From: Acetobacteraceae bacterium
GTDB taxonomy: Bacteria > Pseudomonadota > Alphaproteobacteria > Acetobacterales > Acetobacteraceae
Direction of reading: 5' to 3'
Length of the DNA stretch: 39,725 bases
NCBI GenBank assembly: GCA_027326105.1
Contig: DAHWFB010000054.1
Coordinates: forward strand, 1-39,725
How positions within the stretch are numbered: the first letter of the stretch is position 1; the number at the start of each line of letters is the position of its first letter. This document shows, piece after piece, positions 7,245-15,911 of this stretch. Under the pieces are notes generated by a model. That model was not told the DNA's origin. It was given only the letters and a program-made list of their open reading frames with translations, and did not search any database. Made by a program: the position numbers and the translations under genes.

Positions 7245-9410
7245 TCACCGCCGCTGCTTGCGCCCGCGCCGGCGGGCGGGGTCGTAGCCGCCGCCACCCG
7301 GCCCGCCGGGTTCGGGCAGCCGTTCCCGCCGCGAGGGCACCGGGGGCGCGGGCAGGCCGAGTTCGTGGGCTTCCAGCCGCTTGATCTCGTCGCGCAGCCG
7401 CGCCGCCTCCTCGAATTCCAGATCGGCCGCGGCCGCGCGCATGCGCTTTTCCAGTTCGGCGAGCGTGGCGTCGAGATCCTTGCCCACCAGCTCCGCCACC
7501 GCAGCGTCCTTCACCGGCGCCACCGTGACATAGTCCTGCTCGAACACGGACTCCATCACCGCGCCGATCTCGCGGCGGACCGATTGCGGGGTGATGGCGT
7601 GCTCCTCGTTGTAGGCGCGCTGGCGGGCGCGGCGGCGGTCGGTCTCGGCGAGCGCGGCGCGCATCGAGCCGGTGATGGTGTCGGCATAGAGGATGACCCG
7701 GCCATCGACATTGCGCGCCGCCCGCCCGATGGTCTGGATCAGGCTGGTGGTCGAGCGCAGGAACCCCTCCTTGTCGGCGTCCAGGATCGCGACCAGCGCG
7801 CATTCGGGAATATCCAGCCCCTCGCGCAGGAGATTGATCCCCACCAGCACGTCGAACACGCCGAGCCGGAGATCGCGGATGATCTCGATGCGCTCGAGCG
7901 TATCGACGTCGGAGTGGAGATAGCGCACCTTCACCCCCTGCTCGGTGAGATAGTCGGTGAGATCCTCGGCCATCCGCTTGGTCAGGGTGGTGACCAGCAC
8001 CCGCATGCCGGCGCCAGCGACGCGGCGGCATTCGCCGAGCAGATCATCGACCTGCCGTTCGACCGGGCGGATCTCCACCTCGGGGTCGATCAGGCCGGTG
8101 GGGCGGATCACCTGCTCGACGAACACGCCCCCCGTCCGCTCCATCTCCCACGGCCCGGGCGTCGCCGAGACGAAGACCGTCTGCGGCCGATAGCTCTCCC
8201 ACTCCTCGAACTTGAGCGGGCGGTTGTCGATGCAGGAGGGCAGGCGGAAGCCGAACTCGGAAAGCACGGATTTGCGGTTGAAGTCGCCCCGATACATCCC
8301 CCCGATCTGGGGCACGGTGACGTGGCTCTCATCGACGATGAGCAGCGCGTTGGAGGGCAGATATTCGAACAGGGTGGGCGGCGGGTCGCCCGGCCGGCGG
8401 CCGGTCAGATAGCGCGAATAGTTCTCGATTCCCTTGCAGGAGCCGGTGGTTTCCATCATCTCGATGTCGAAGGTGGTGCGCTGCTCCAGCCGCTGCGCTT
8501 CGAGCAGACGCCCTTGGGCGACCAGTTCGTCGAGCCGCTCGCGCAGTTCGAGCTTGATCCGCGCGATCGCCTCGGTGAGCGTCGGGCGCGGGGTGACGTA
8601 GTGGCTGTTGGCGTAGATCGTCACCGCTTCGAGGCTCGCCGTGCGCTCGCCGGTCAGGGGATCGAACTCGGAGATCGCCTCGATCTCGTCACCGAACAGC
8701 GAAACCCGCCAGGCCCGGTCCTCGTAGTGGCTGGGGAAGATATCGACGGTTTCGCCGCGCAGGCGGAAGGTGCCGCGGGTGAAGGCGGCGTCGTTGCGCC
8801 GGTATTGCAGCTCGACCAGCGCCTTGGCCAGCCGGTCGCGCGCGATGCTGCCGCCCACCTCCAGCTTCACCACCATCTTGGCATAGGTCTCGACCGAGCC
8901 GATGCCGTAGATGCAGGAAACCGAAGCGACGATGACGACGTCGCCGCGCTCGAGCAGCGACTGGGTCGCGGCGTGGCGCATGCGGTCGATCGCCTCGTTG
9001 ATCTGCGCGTCCTTCTCGATATAGGTGTCGGTGCGCGGGACGTAGGCTTCGGGCTGGTAGTAGTCGTAGTAGCTGACGAAATATTCGACCGCATTGTCGG
9101 GCAGGAAGGATTTCATCTCGGCGTAGAGCTGGGCCGCCAGCGTCTTGTTGGGCGCGAGGATGAGCGCGGGCCGCCCCGTCGCCTCGATCAGCTTGGCCAT
9201 GGTGAAGGTCTTGCCCGAGCCGGTGACACCGAGCAGCACCTGGTCGCGCTCGCCCGCCTGCGTGCCCTCGATCAGCGCCGCGATGGCACCGGGCTGGTCG
9301 CCGCTCGGCGCGAACGGCGAGACCACGCGCATCGGCTTGAGCGGCGCCTTGGGCGGCTGCTTCTCGGGGATGAAAGTGACCGGGCCGGGGCGCAGCAGGG
9401 CGGTAGACAT
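7245..9410 (-). CDS. uvrB: UvrABC system protein B
   Basis: A 721-residue UvrB of full length. The Walker A is GVTGSGKT at 61-68. [12 protein letters not shown] is the beta-hairpin that clamps damaged [18 protein letters not shown] is helicase motif II, and [15 protein letters not shown] is motif VI. A C-terminal UVR domain ([22 protein letters not shown] region) binds UvrC. UvrB receives lesions from UvrA and loads UvrC in nucleotide-excision repair. The N-terminus carries about 30 residues ahead of the conserved [11 protein letters not shown] start. The basic, Gly-rich tail is typical of GC-rich alphaproteobacteria. I saw no alphaproteobacterial LexA box (GTTC-N7-GTTC) in the 45 bases upstream. 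Confidence 0.97.
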   Translation of the reverse strand: MSTALLRPGPVTFIPEKQPPKAPLKPMRVVSPFAPSGDQPGAIAALIEGTQAGERDQVLLGVTGSGKTFTMAKLIEATGRPALILAPNKTLAAQLYAEMKSFLPDNAVEYFVSYYDYYQPEAYVPRTDTYIEKDAQINEAIDRMRHAATQSLLERGDVVIVASVSCIYGIGSVETYAKMVVKLEVGGSIARDRLAKALVELQYRRNDAAFTRGTFRLRGETVDIFPSHYEDRAWRVSLFGDEIEAISEFDPLTGERTASLEAVTIYANSHYVTPRPTLTEAIARIKLELRERLDELVAQGRLLEAQRLEQRTTFDIEMMETTGSCKGIENYSRYLTGRRPGDPPPTLFEYLPSNALLIVDESHVTVPQIGGMYRGDFNRKSVLSEFGFRLPSCIDNRPLKFEEWESYRPQTVFVSATPGPWEMERTGGVFVEQVIRPTGLIDPEVEIRPVERQVDDLLGECRRVAGAGMRVLVTTLTKRMAEDLTDYLTEQGVKVRYLHSDVDTLERIEIIRDLRLGVFDVLVGINLLREGLDIPECALVAILDADKEGFLRSTTSLIQTIGRAARNVDGRVILYADTITGSMRAALAETDRRRARQRAYNEEHAITPQSVRREIGAVMESVFEQDYVTVAPVKDAAVAELVGKDLDATLAELEKRMRAAAADLEFEEAARLRDEIKRLEAHELGLPAPPVPSRRERLPEPGGPGGGGYDPARRRGRKQRR

Positions 9411-9455
9411 GGGCGTGATCTTGGCACGATCCGCGCCCCTGCCAAGAGCGGGGCC

Positions 9456-9722
9456 TCAGCCGGCCGCGGCGCCGCGCGGGGCGGGCAGCACGCCGCGCGC
9501 CGCCGCCAGGCCGCGTTCGAGGCTCTGGGCGATGCGCCGGGCGCGGTCGATGAAGCGGGCGGCGAAGATCGGGCCGAGCCGGGCGTCCTCGCGCGCCGCA
9601 CCATAGAAGGCGCGCACCATGCGCTCGATCAGCGCCTCGTCGATGCCGGTCTCGGCGCGCAGGCCGCCCACTAGCGCCGCGCGCCGTTCGGGGCCTTCGA
9701 GGTCGAGCAGTGCGAGCGGCAT
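9456..9722 (-). pseudogene. Group III truncated-hemoglobin relic with internal deletion
   Basis: This 88-codon frame starts 10 bases after the metZ stop and is probably on the same transcript. Residues about 27-55 (GIDEALIERMVRAFYGAAREDARLGPIFAAR) match the A and B helices of group III truncated hemoglobins. It then jumps directly to FIDRARRIAQSLERGLAAARGVL, which resembles the C-terminal H helix. The expected middle, about 60-70 residues with the CD/E/F helices and proximal histidine, is absent. The frame stays open across the junction, so the loss looks like a clean in-frame deletion. It cannot bind heme in the usual way. It may be a relic or a small protein reduced to a helical hairpin. 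Homology is by eye. Confidence 0.6.
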
Positions 9723-9732
9723 GGCCCGCGCC

Positions 9733-10941
9733 TCAGGCCGCGGCGCTACGGCGCGGCAGGCGGGCGAGCGCCTGCGTCAGATCCGCCTCGAGATCGGCCG
9801 GATCCTCGAGCCCGACCGAAAGCCGGATCACGCCATCGCTGATGCCGAGCCGCGCACGCTCCTCGGGGCCGATCTTCATGTGGGTGGTGGTCGCCGGGTG
9901 GGTGGCGAGCGACTTGGAATCGCCGAGATTGTTGGAGATGACGACGAGCCGGAGCGCATTGAGGAACGCGAACGCGCCCGCCTTGCCGCCGGCCACCTCG
10001 AAGCTGACCATGCTGCCGCCGCCCGACATCTGCGCGCGCGCCAGATCGCGCTGGGGATGGTCCGCCCGGGTCGGATACCAGACCCGGGTGATGCCCGCCT
10101 GCGCGGCGAGGAAATCGGCGAGGCGGGCGGCGCTGGCGCTCGCCGCCTCGACCCGCAGCGCCAGCGTCTCCATCCCCTTGAGCAGCACCCAGGCGTTGAA
10201 GGGCGAGATCGAGGGGCCGGTGTTGCGGATGAAGGGAAACACCACGTCGTCGATCCAGGCGCGCCGGCCGAGCACCGCGCCGCCGAGCACGCGCCCCTGC
10301 CCGTCGATGTGCTTGGTGCAGGAATAGACCACGATATCGGCGCCGAACTCGAGCGGCCGCTGCAGCAAGGGGGTGGCGAAGACATTGTCCACCACCACCT
10401 GCGCCCCGGCCTCGTGCGCGAGTGCGGCGACCGCCGGGAGATCGATGATCTCGAGCATCGGGTTGGAGGGGCTTTCGAGCAGCACCACCTGGGCGGGGCG
10501 TGAAAGTGCGGCCCGCCAGGCGCCGAGGTCGCGCCCGTCCACGAACTCGGTCTCGATCCCGTAGCGCGGCAGCAGGGTCGAGACGATCCAGTGGCAGGAG
10601 CCGAACAGCGCCCGCGCCGCCACCACCCGGTCGCCGGTCTTGAGCCCGGCGAGCAGGCCGGCATGGACGGCGGCCATGCCGGTCGCGGTCATCTGGCAGG
10701 ATTCCGCCCCCTCGATCGCCGCCAGCCGCTGTTCGAGCATGGCGACGGTGGGGTTGGAGAAGCGCGAATACTGGTAGTGCGCGATCTCGTTCTTGAACGT
10801 CGCCTCGGCCTGTTCGGCGCTGTCATAGACGAAGCCCGAGGTGAGGAAGAGCGCCTCGCAGGTTTCCTGCCACTGGCTGCGCATGGTGCCGCCGTGAACC
10901 AGAAGCGTGGCCGGGCGGTAGGCGGGATCGGGGGTGCTCAT
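9733..10941 (-). CDS. metZ: O-succinylhomoserine sulfhydrylase
   Basis: A 402-residue Cys/Met-metabolism PLP enzyme. The PLP lysine is K210 in VYSCTKHIDGQG, the aspartate that contacts the PLP ring is in VVVDNVFATP, and YSRFSNPT near 58 contacts the phosphate from the neighbouring subunit. SSNNLGDSKSL-like (VISNNLGDSKSLATHPATTTH) and the LRLSVGLED end follow. MetZ makes homocysteine from O-succinylhomoserine and sulfide in the cytoplasm, a step in methionine synthesis. A SAM-II riboswitch lies 60-120 bases upstream on the same strand, which strongly supports a methionine role over a general cystathionine lyase. The hemoglobin relic follows 10 bases downstream. Confidence 0.95.
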   Translation of the reverse strand: MSTPDPAYRPATLLVHGGTMRSQWQETCEALFLTSGFVYDSAEQAEATFKNEIAHYQYSRFSNPTVAMLEQRLAAIEGAESCQMTATGMAAVHAGLLAGLKTGDRVVAARALFGSCHWIVSTLLPRYGIETEFVDGRDLGAWRAALSRPAQVVLLESPSNPMLEIIDLPAVAALAHEAGAQVVVDNVFATPLLQRPLEFGADIVVYSCTKHIDGQGRVLGGAVLGRRAWIDDVVFPFIRNTGPSISPFNAWVLLKGMETLALRVEAASASAARLADFLAAQAGITRVWYPTRADHPQRDLARAQMSGGGSMVSFEVAGGKAGAFAFLNALRLVVISNNLGDSKSLATHPATTTHMKIGPEERARLGISDGVIRLSVGLEDPADLEADLTQALARLPRRSAAA

Positions 10942-11002
10942 GGCGATGGTGGCCTCGGGCGCAGGAGGAACCGGCCGTGGACGCCCGCAGCCTGCGCTGC
11001 TG

Positions 11003-11060
11003 GCCTCTTTAGCGCGCTTCTTTCACCTCGCCGCAATCCGGCCGGACAAATCACGAGGGG
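11003..11060 (-). ncRNA. SAM-II riboswitch upstream of metZ
   Basis: Read on the minus strand, the segment has CCTCG-TGATTTG near its 5' end, a matching CGAGG that closes P1 perfectly, then TGAAAGAAGCGCG and CTAAAGAGG. These are the conserved blocks of the SAM-II (metA-type) aptamer, including the TGATTT loop and the AAAGNNGCTAAA 3' part that forms the pseudoknot. It ends about 60 bases before the metZ ATG. A small GCAGC/GCTGC hairpin (10988-11001) follows but has no U-tract, so control is more likely at translation than by termination. SAM binding is expected to lower metZ expression. Confidence 0.88.
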
Positions 11061-11135
11061 CGGGGCTGCCGCCACGCCCTTCCTAGATCCGGGCCGGTTG
11101 CAGCGTCAAGGCGCCGTGCCTATAACCGCCGCAAC

Positions 11136-11209
11136 GCGGGTATGATGTAATGGTAGCCTGTCAGCTTCCCAAGCTGAATGCGCGGGTTCGATTCCCGCTA
11201 CCCGCTCCA
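11136..11209 (+). tRNA. tRNA-Gly(CCC)
   Basis: A complete 74-base cloverleaf. The acceptor stem GCGGGTA (11136-11142) pairs with TACCCGC (11199-11205), followed by discriminator T and an encoded CCA (11207-11209). The anticodon stem TCAGC/GCTGA encloses the loop TTCCCAA, giving anticodon CCC at 11168-11170, which reads GGG. The T arm has GGTTCGATTCC. The gene ends only 4 bases before the stop codon of the convergent dsbD-like gene. Confidence 0.97.
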
Positions 11210-11213
11210 GCGC

Positions 11214-13238
11214 TCAGCCCGCGATCGCTGCCAGCACGATCCCCGGGGTCAGGATCTGCGGCAGTTCCCGCCCCCGCCGGTGGGGCGGATAATAGACATA
11301 GAGCGGCACCCCCTCCCGGCCATGGGCGGTGAGATAGGCGGTGATGCGCGGTCCCTGGCGGGTCCAGTCCCCGACCATGAAGACGATATGGCGCCGGGCG
11401 AAGGCCTGCCGCACCAGCGCCCGTTCGAGCGCGATACGGTCGTTGACCTGGCAGGTCAGGCACCAGGCAGCGGTGATATCGACGAACACGCCCTGCCCCG
11501 CAGCGCGCAGCGCGGCCAGGCGCGCCGGTGCGTAGGGAATTCCGCGCGCGACCTCGCCCGCCGCGGCGCGCCGCGCCAGGTGCAGCGAGGGCAGGAGCGC
11601 CACCGCCCCGGCGAGCGCTGCCAGCGCCAGCCCGCGCGCGAACCACCGTCCCCGCACCCCGCCCGCCCGCGCCGCCGCCAGCACCCAGGCGGCGAAGCCG
11701 ATCAGCACCATCCCCGCCGCCCCCGCCGCCACGCCGGTCGGCCCCGCCTCCGCGCTCGCCACCCACAACAGCCAGGCCGCGGCGCCATACATCGGAAAGG
11801 CGAGCGCCTGGCGCAGCACCTCCATCCACCGCCCCGGCCGCGGCAGCAGCCGCGCGAAGCCGGGGGTCATCGCCAGCGCGGCATAGGGCAGCGCGAAGCC
11901 GGCACCGAGGGCCGCGAACACCGCCACGGTGCTGGCGGCGGAAGCGGCCAGCGCCGCGCCGATCGCGGCGGCCATGAAGGGCGCGGTGCACGGTGTCGCG
12001 ACCAGCACGGCGAGCAGGCCGGTGAAGAAACTCCCCGCCCAACCCCCGCGCGCGGCGAGCCCTTGCCCCGCGCCGGCGAGCCGGTCGCCGAGCACGATCA
12101 GTCCGGAAAACCCCAGTCCCACCGCGAACAGCAGCCAGGCCATCCCGACCACGAAGGCCGGTGCGGTGAACTGGAACCCCCACCCCGCCGCCATCCCACC
12201 GGCGCGCAGCACGAGCAGCCCGCCCGCGAGTCCGAGGAACATCACCAGCACCCCGGCGGTGTAGGCCGCGGCCGAAATCCGTGCCTCCCGCAGCGCCGCC
12301 CCCGACATCCGGGCGAGTGCGAGCGCCTTCATCGCCAGCACCGGAAAGACGCAGGGCATCAGGTTGAGGATCAGCCCGCCGAGGAAGGCAAACACCAGCG
12401 CCCGCCCGAACGGCAGGCCACCCGCCGGGGCCGGCGCCCGGGCGGGAAGCGCCGCGGGGCTCGCCATGACCGCATAGGCCGCCTCCCGCCCGTCCGCGAA
12501 GCGCAGACCCAGGACGCCGGAAATCGCCGTTCCCGGCCGGAACCCCTTGGCCAGCGGCAGGGTCAGCACCGCGAGGCCGGAACCGGTGGCGAGCGGCTGC
12601 GGCCCCGCCGCGCGCACCGCGCCGGGCTGGTCGGCGAAGAAATATGCCCCCGCCAGCGCCCGCCCGGGACGCAGCCAGAGCCGCCCGCCGGGGGCGAGAT
12701 GCACCGCCCAGGGAGCCGGCCGCGGCAGCGCCCGTGCGGCCGCGATGAAGAGAGCGGCCTCACGGGAGGGTGCGGCAGAGCCGGGCGGCAGGGTGAGCGC
12801 GAAGCTGGCCTGCTCGGGGATGCAGATGTCCTTGCAGATCAGCCACTGCGCCTTCGCCCGCACCGCGAGCCCTCCGGCCGCCGGCACCCGCACCGTGAAG
12901 GGCAGCAGCACCCGCCCGGTATAGCCATAGGTCATCAGCCCGGCCTGGGGCATCCGGTGCGGCGCCGGCCACTCGATCGGCCCCGCGCTCGCCCCCGCGG
13001 GCAGGTGGAGCGCGAACTGCGGCGCGAGGCCGGCGTCGCCCGCGTTGCGCCAGTAGATATGCCAGCCGGCGGCGATGCGGAAAAAGAGCCCGAGATCGAC
13101 GACCCCTCCCGCCGGCGCCGCCCGCACCGCGGAGACCAGCGCGACCCGCGCCTCCTTGCTCGCATAGACCGTGCTGGAGGCCGCCCGCGCGGGCGCGGCG
13201 GCGAACAACAGGGCGAAGGCGAGCAGCAGCCGGCGCAT
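11214..13238 (-). CDS. DsbD/ScsB-type thiol:disulfide interchange protein
   Basis: A 674-residue membrane reductase with a signal peptide (MRRLLLAFALLFAAAPARA). The periplasmic N-terminal domain has a redox pair in WLICKDICIP (C135, C139). The membrane core of about eight helices carries the transport cysteines C296 (NLMPCVFPV) and C417 (ATPCTAPF). The C-terminal thioredoxin-like domain has AWCLTC (C593, C596). Together they move electrons from cytoplasmic thioredoxin to periplasmic partners for cytochrome c maturation, disulfide isomerisation or copper resistance. The long N-terminal domain with VDLGLFFRIAAGWHIYWRN is more like ScsB than E. coli DsbD. It diverges from hrpB and is convergent with the tRNA gene. 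Confidence 0.9.
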   Translation of the reverse strand: MRRLLLAFALLFAAAPARAASSTVYASKEARVALVSAVRAAPAGGVVDLGLFFRIAAGWHIYWRNAGDAGLAPQFALHLPAGASAGPIEWPAPHRMPQAGLMTYGYTGRVLLPFTVRVPAAGGLAVRAKAQWLICKDICIPEQASFALTLPPGSAAPSREAALFIAAARALPRPAPWAVHLAPGGRLWLRPGRALAGAYFFADQPGAVRAAGPQPLATGSGLAVLTLPLAKGFRPGTAISGVLGLRFADGREAAYAVMASPAALPARAPAPAGGLPFGRALVFAFLGGLILNLMPCVFPVLAMKALALARMSGAALREARISAAAYTAGVLVMFLGLAGGLLVLRAGGMAAGWGFQFTAPAFVVGMAWLLFAVGLGFSGLIVLGDRLAGAGQGLAARGGWAGSFFTGLLAVLVATPCTAPFMAAAIGAALAASAASTVAVFAALGAGFALPYAALAMTPGFARLLPRPGRWMEVLRQALAFPMYGAAAWLLWVASAEAGPTGVAAGAAGMVLIGFAAWVLAAARAGGVRGRWFARGLALAALAGAVALLPSLHLARRAAAGEVARGIPYAPARLAALRAAGQGVFVDITAAWCLTCQVNDRIALERALVRQAFARRHIVFMVGDWTRQGPRITAYLTAHGREGVPLYVYYPPHRRGRELPQILTPGIVLAAIAG

Positions 13239-13267
13239 GGCGCGCAGAGGTAGGCCGCCGCGTGCCG

Positions 13268-13296
13268 TGGCGCAATCGTCTTTCGCCCGCTATACA
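13268..13296 (+). promoter_or_regulatory. Possible leaderless promoter of hrpB
   Basis: TATACA at 13291-13296 is a good -10 element and lies only 9 bases before the GTG start at 13306. Transcription would begin within a few bases of the start codon, giving a leaderless message. The -35 region near 13268-13273 is weak. No Shine-Dalgarno motif precedes the GTG, which fits. Confidence 0.35.
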
Positions 13297-13305
13297 CCCG
13301 CCGCC

Positions 13306-15708
13306 GTGGACGATGCCCCCGCCCTGCCCGTCGCCGGCTGCCTGCCCGAGCTGCTCGCTGCGCTGGAGGCCGGCGCCAACGCCGTACTCGTCGCTCCGCC
13401 CGGCGCCGGCAAGACCACGCTGGTCCCGCCCGCCCTGCTCGCGGCCCCCTGGCGTGGCGACGGCCGCATCGTGATGCTGGAGCCGCGACGCCTCGCCGCC
13501 CGCGCGGCCGCCACCCGCATGGCGGCCCTGCGTGGCGAGGCGGCGGGCGGGCTGATCGGCTTTCGTACCCGCCTCGAATCGCAGGTCTCGCCCGCCACCC
13601 GCATCGAGGTGCTGACCGAGGGGCTGCTGCTCCGCCGCCTGCTTGCCGATGCCACCCTCGAGGGCGTCGCGGCGGTGGTCTTCGACGAGATCCACGAACG
13701 CTCGCTCGAAGCCGACCTCGCGCTCGCCCTCTGTCTCGATCTGCAGCGGCTCCTGCGCCCCGATCTGCGGCTGATCGCGATGTCCGCGACCCCCGATGCC
13801 GCCCGCCTCGCCGCCCTGCTCGAAGCCCCGGTGGTGGCGAGCGCGGGTCGCGCCCACCCGGTCACCGTTCATCACGCCGCGCGCGATCTCCCCGCTCTGC
13901 GCGATCTCCCCGAGGCGATGGCGCGGGCGGTGCGCGCGGCGCTCGCCGCCCATCCGGGCGACCTCCTCGCCTTCCTTCCCGGCATGGGCGAGATCCGCCG
14001 CACCGAGGCGGCGCTCGCCGGCTGCGCGGCGGAGGTGATGGCGCTGCACGGCGATCTTCCCCCCGCCGAGCAGGACCGTGCGCTGTGCCGTGCCGCCGGG
14101 CGGCGGGTGGTGCTCGCGAGTGCGATCGCCGAAACCTCGCTCACCGTGCCCGGCGTGGGCATCGTCGTCGACGGCGGCTTCCGCCGCGCGCCCCGCTTCG
14201 ATGCCGCGATCGGCCTGCCGCGTCTCGAGACCATGCGCATCAGCCGCGCCGCCGCCGAGCAGCGCGCGGGCCGGGCCGGGCGCGAGGGGCCGGGGGTCGC
14301 GATCCGGCTCTGGACCACGGCGCTGCACCGCGGCCTGCCCGCCTTCGAGCGCCCCGAAATCCTCGAGGCGGAGCTTTCGCCCCTCCTGCTCGCCTGCGCC
14401 GCCTGGGGCAGCCCGCCGGCCGCGCTGCCCTTCGCCGATCCTCCGCCCCCGGGCGCGCTTGCCGCCGCCGCCACCCTGCTCGCCGCCCTCGGCGCGCTCG
14501 ACGAGGGCGGGCGCGTCACGGCAGCCGGCCGGCGGATGGCCGGACTGGGCGCCCACCCCCGGCTCGCCGCCCTGATGCTCGCCGCTGCCACCCCCGGCGA
14601 GGCGGCGCTCGCCGCCGATCTCGCCGCCCTCCTCGAAGAGCGCGATCCCTTGCGCGCGCCCGCCGCCGCGGTGGACATCGCCCTCCGCCTCGAAGCGCTG
14701 GCCGCCCCGCCGCCGGAGGCCGATCGCGGCGCCATCGGCCGCATCCGCCGTGCCGGCGCGCAGTATCGCCGTCGCCTCGGCCTGTCGCCGGACGCGCCGG
14801 CCGCGGGCGATCCCGCGCCGCTGCTCGCCCGTGCCTTCCCCGACCGGCTGGCCGAGCGGCGCGGCGAGGCGGGCAGCTTTCGTCTCGCGGGCGGCGGCGG
14901 GGCACGGCTGGCGGCGGACGATCCGCTCGCCCGCGCGCCCTTCCTCGCGGTCGCGGCGATCGAGGCCAAGGGCGCTGCGCGCATCCGCCTCGCCGCCCCG
15001 ATCCGCGCGGACGCGCTGGCGCCGCTCGCCCGCGAAAGCGTGGAATCGGGGCTCGATCCCATCTCGGGCGCGGTGTTCTCGCGCCGGCGCCTGCGCATCG
15101 GCGCCCTGGTCATCGCCGACCGCACGCTGCCCGCCGACCCGGCGGAGACCGCCCGCATCCTCGCCGCGGCAGCGCTGGCGCGCAGCGCCCTGCCGTGGAC
15201 CGATGCGGCCCGGCAATTCCAGGCGCGCGTCGCCTGGATGGCCGGGCTCGAACCCGGGCTTTGGCCCGATCTCTCCGACCCCTGGCTCGCCGCCCACGCC
15301 GCCGACTGGCTCGCCCCCGCGCTCGCCGGTGCGACCCGGCTCGCCGATCTGGCCAGGCTCGATCTCGCGGTGCTCCTGCGCGCTCTGCTGCCACCCGGCG
15401 CGGCGCGGCGGCTCGACGCCGAGCTTCCCCCCGCGCTCGCGTTGCCGAACGGCCGGGCGGTGGTGGACTACAGCGAACCGGTGCCGCTGGCTCAAGCGCG
15501 GGCCCAGGCGTTCTACGGCCTCGCCGCCACCCCCTCGCTCGCGGGCGGGCGGGTCGGCCTGCGGCTGGCGCTGCTGTCCCCCGCCGGCCGGCCGGTCGCG
15601 GTCACCGGCGACCTCGCGGCCTTCTGGCGCGGCGCCTGGGCCGAGGTGCGGCGGGAGATGCGCGGCCGCTACCCGAAGCACGATTGGCCGGAGAACCCGG
15701 GCGGTTGA
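13306..15708 (+). CDS. hrpB: ATP-dependent helicase HrpB (DEAH/DExH family)
   Basis: An 800-residue protein, close to the usual HrpB length. Motif I is VAPPGAGKTTLVPPALL (about 30-45), motif Ia is MLEPRRLAARAAA, motif II is DEIH (127-130) followed by ERSLEADLAL, motif III is SAT (158-160), and motif VI is EQRAGRAGREGPG. The C-terminal HrpB-specific domain ends with WRGAWAEVRREMRGRYPKHDWPE, the family hallmark. The role of HrpB is poorly defined; it is an RNA-helicase-like protein of proteobacteria. I chose the GTG at 13306 because it directly precedes the conserved PVAGCLPELLAALEAG start, although the frame is open upstream into the dsbD-like gene. Confidence 0.93.
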   Translation: MDDAPALPVAGCLPELLAALEAGANAVLVAPPGAGKTTLVPPALLAAPWRGDGRIVMLEPRRLAARAAATRMAALRGEAAGGLIGFRTRLESQVSPATRIEVLTEGLLLRRLLADATLEGVAAVVFDEIHERSLEADLALALCLDLQRLLRPDLRLIAMSATPDAARLAALLEAPVVASAGRAHPVTVHHAARDLPALRDLPEAMARAVRAALAAHPGDLLAFLPGMGEIRRTEAALAGCAAEVMALHGDLPPAEQDRALCRAAGRRVVLASAIAETSLTVPGVGIVVDGGFRRAPRFDAAIGLPRLETMRISRAAAEQRAGRAGREGPGVAIRLWTTALHRGLPAFERPEILEAELSPLLLACAAWGSPPAALPFADPPPPGALAAAATLLAALGALDEGGRVTAAGRRMAGLGAHPRLAALMLAAATPGEAALAADLAALLEERDPLRAPAAAVDIALRLEALAAPPPEADRGAIGRIRRAGAQYRRRLGLSPDAPAAGDPAPLLARAFPDRLAERRGEAGSFRLAGGGGARLAADDPLARAPFLAVAAIEAKGAARIRLAAPIRADALAPLARESVESGLDPISGAVFSRRRLRIGALVIADRTLPADPAETARILAAAALARSALPWTDAARQFQARVAWMAGLEPGLWPDLSDPWLAAHAADWLAPALAGATRLADLARLDLAVLLRALLPPGAARRLDAELPPALALPNGRAVVDYSEPVPLAQARAQAFYGLAATPSLAGGRVGLRLALLSPAGRPVAVTGDLAAFWRGAWAEVRREMRGRYPKHDWPENPGG

Positions 15709-15742
15709 GCGTGCCTTACCAAAGTTTCAGACGAGGATAAGG

Positions 15743-15787
15743 CCGGGGCTCCGCCCCGGACCCGCCAGGGCCTTGGGCCTCAGGCCC
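15743..15787. terminator. Tandem GC-rich hairpins after hrpB
   Basis: CCGGGGC (15743-15749) pairs with GCCCCGG (15753-15759) around a 3-base loop. A second stem GGGCCT (15768-15773) pairs with AGGCCC (15782-15787). No U-tract follows. A related CCGGGGC/GCCCCGG stem occurs after thiC at 34548, so this may be a dispersed REP-like hairpin that ends or stabilises transcripts rather than a classical terminator. The rest of 15709-15911 shows no gene. Confidence 0.5.
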
Positions 15788-15911
15788 CCAATCGTCTGGA
15801 ATGCTTGCGGATCTTCCCCGGCAGACGGCTCGGATCGCGATCCGCCCTCCTCGCTTGTCGGCCCCGCCCGCGCGTGCCATCTCCACCACCGAGCCAACCG
15901 ACGGGGTTGCC

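Noticed and set aside
9411-9455. LexA/SOS box ahead of uvrB (and ahead of the DinG-like gene)
   Set aside because: I looked for GTTC-N7-GTTC or GAAC-N7-GAAC in the upstream stretches and saw none.
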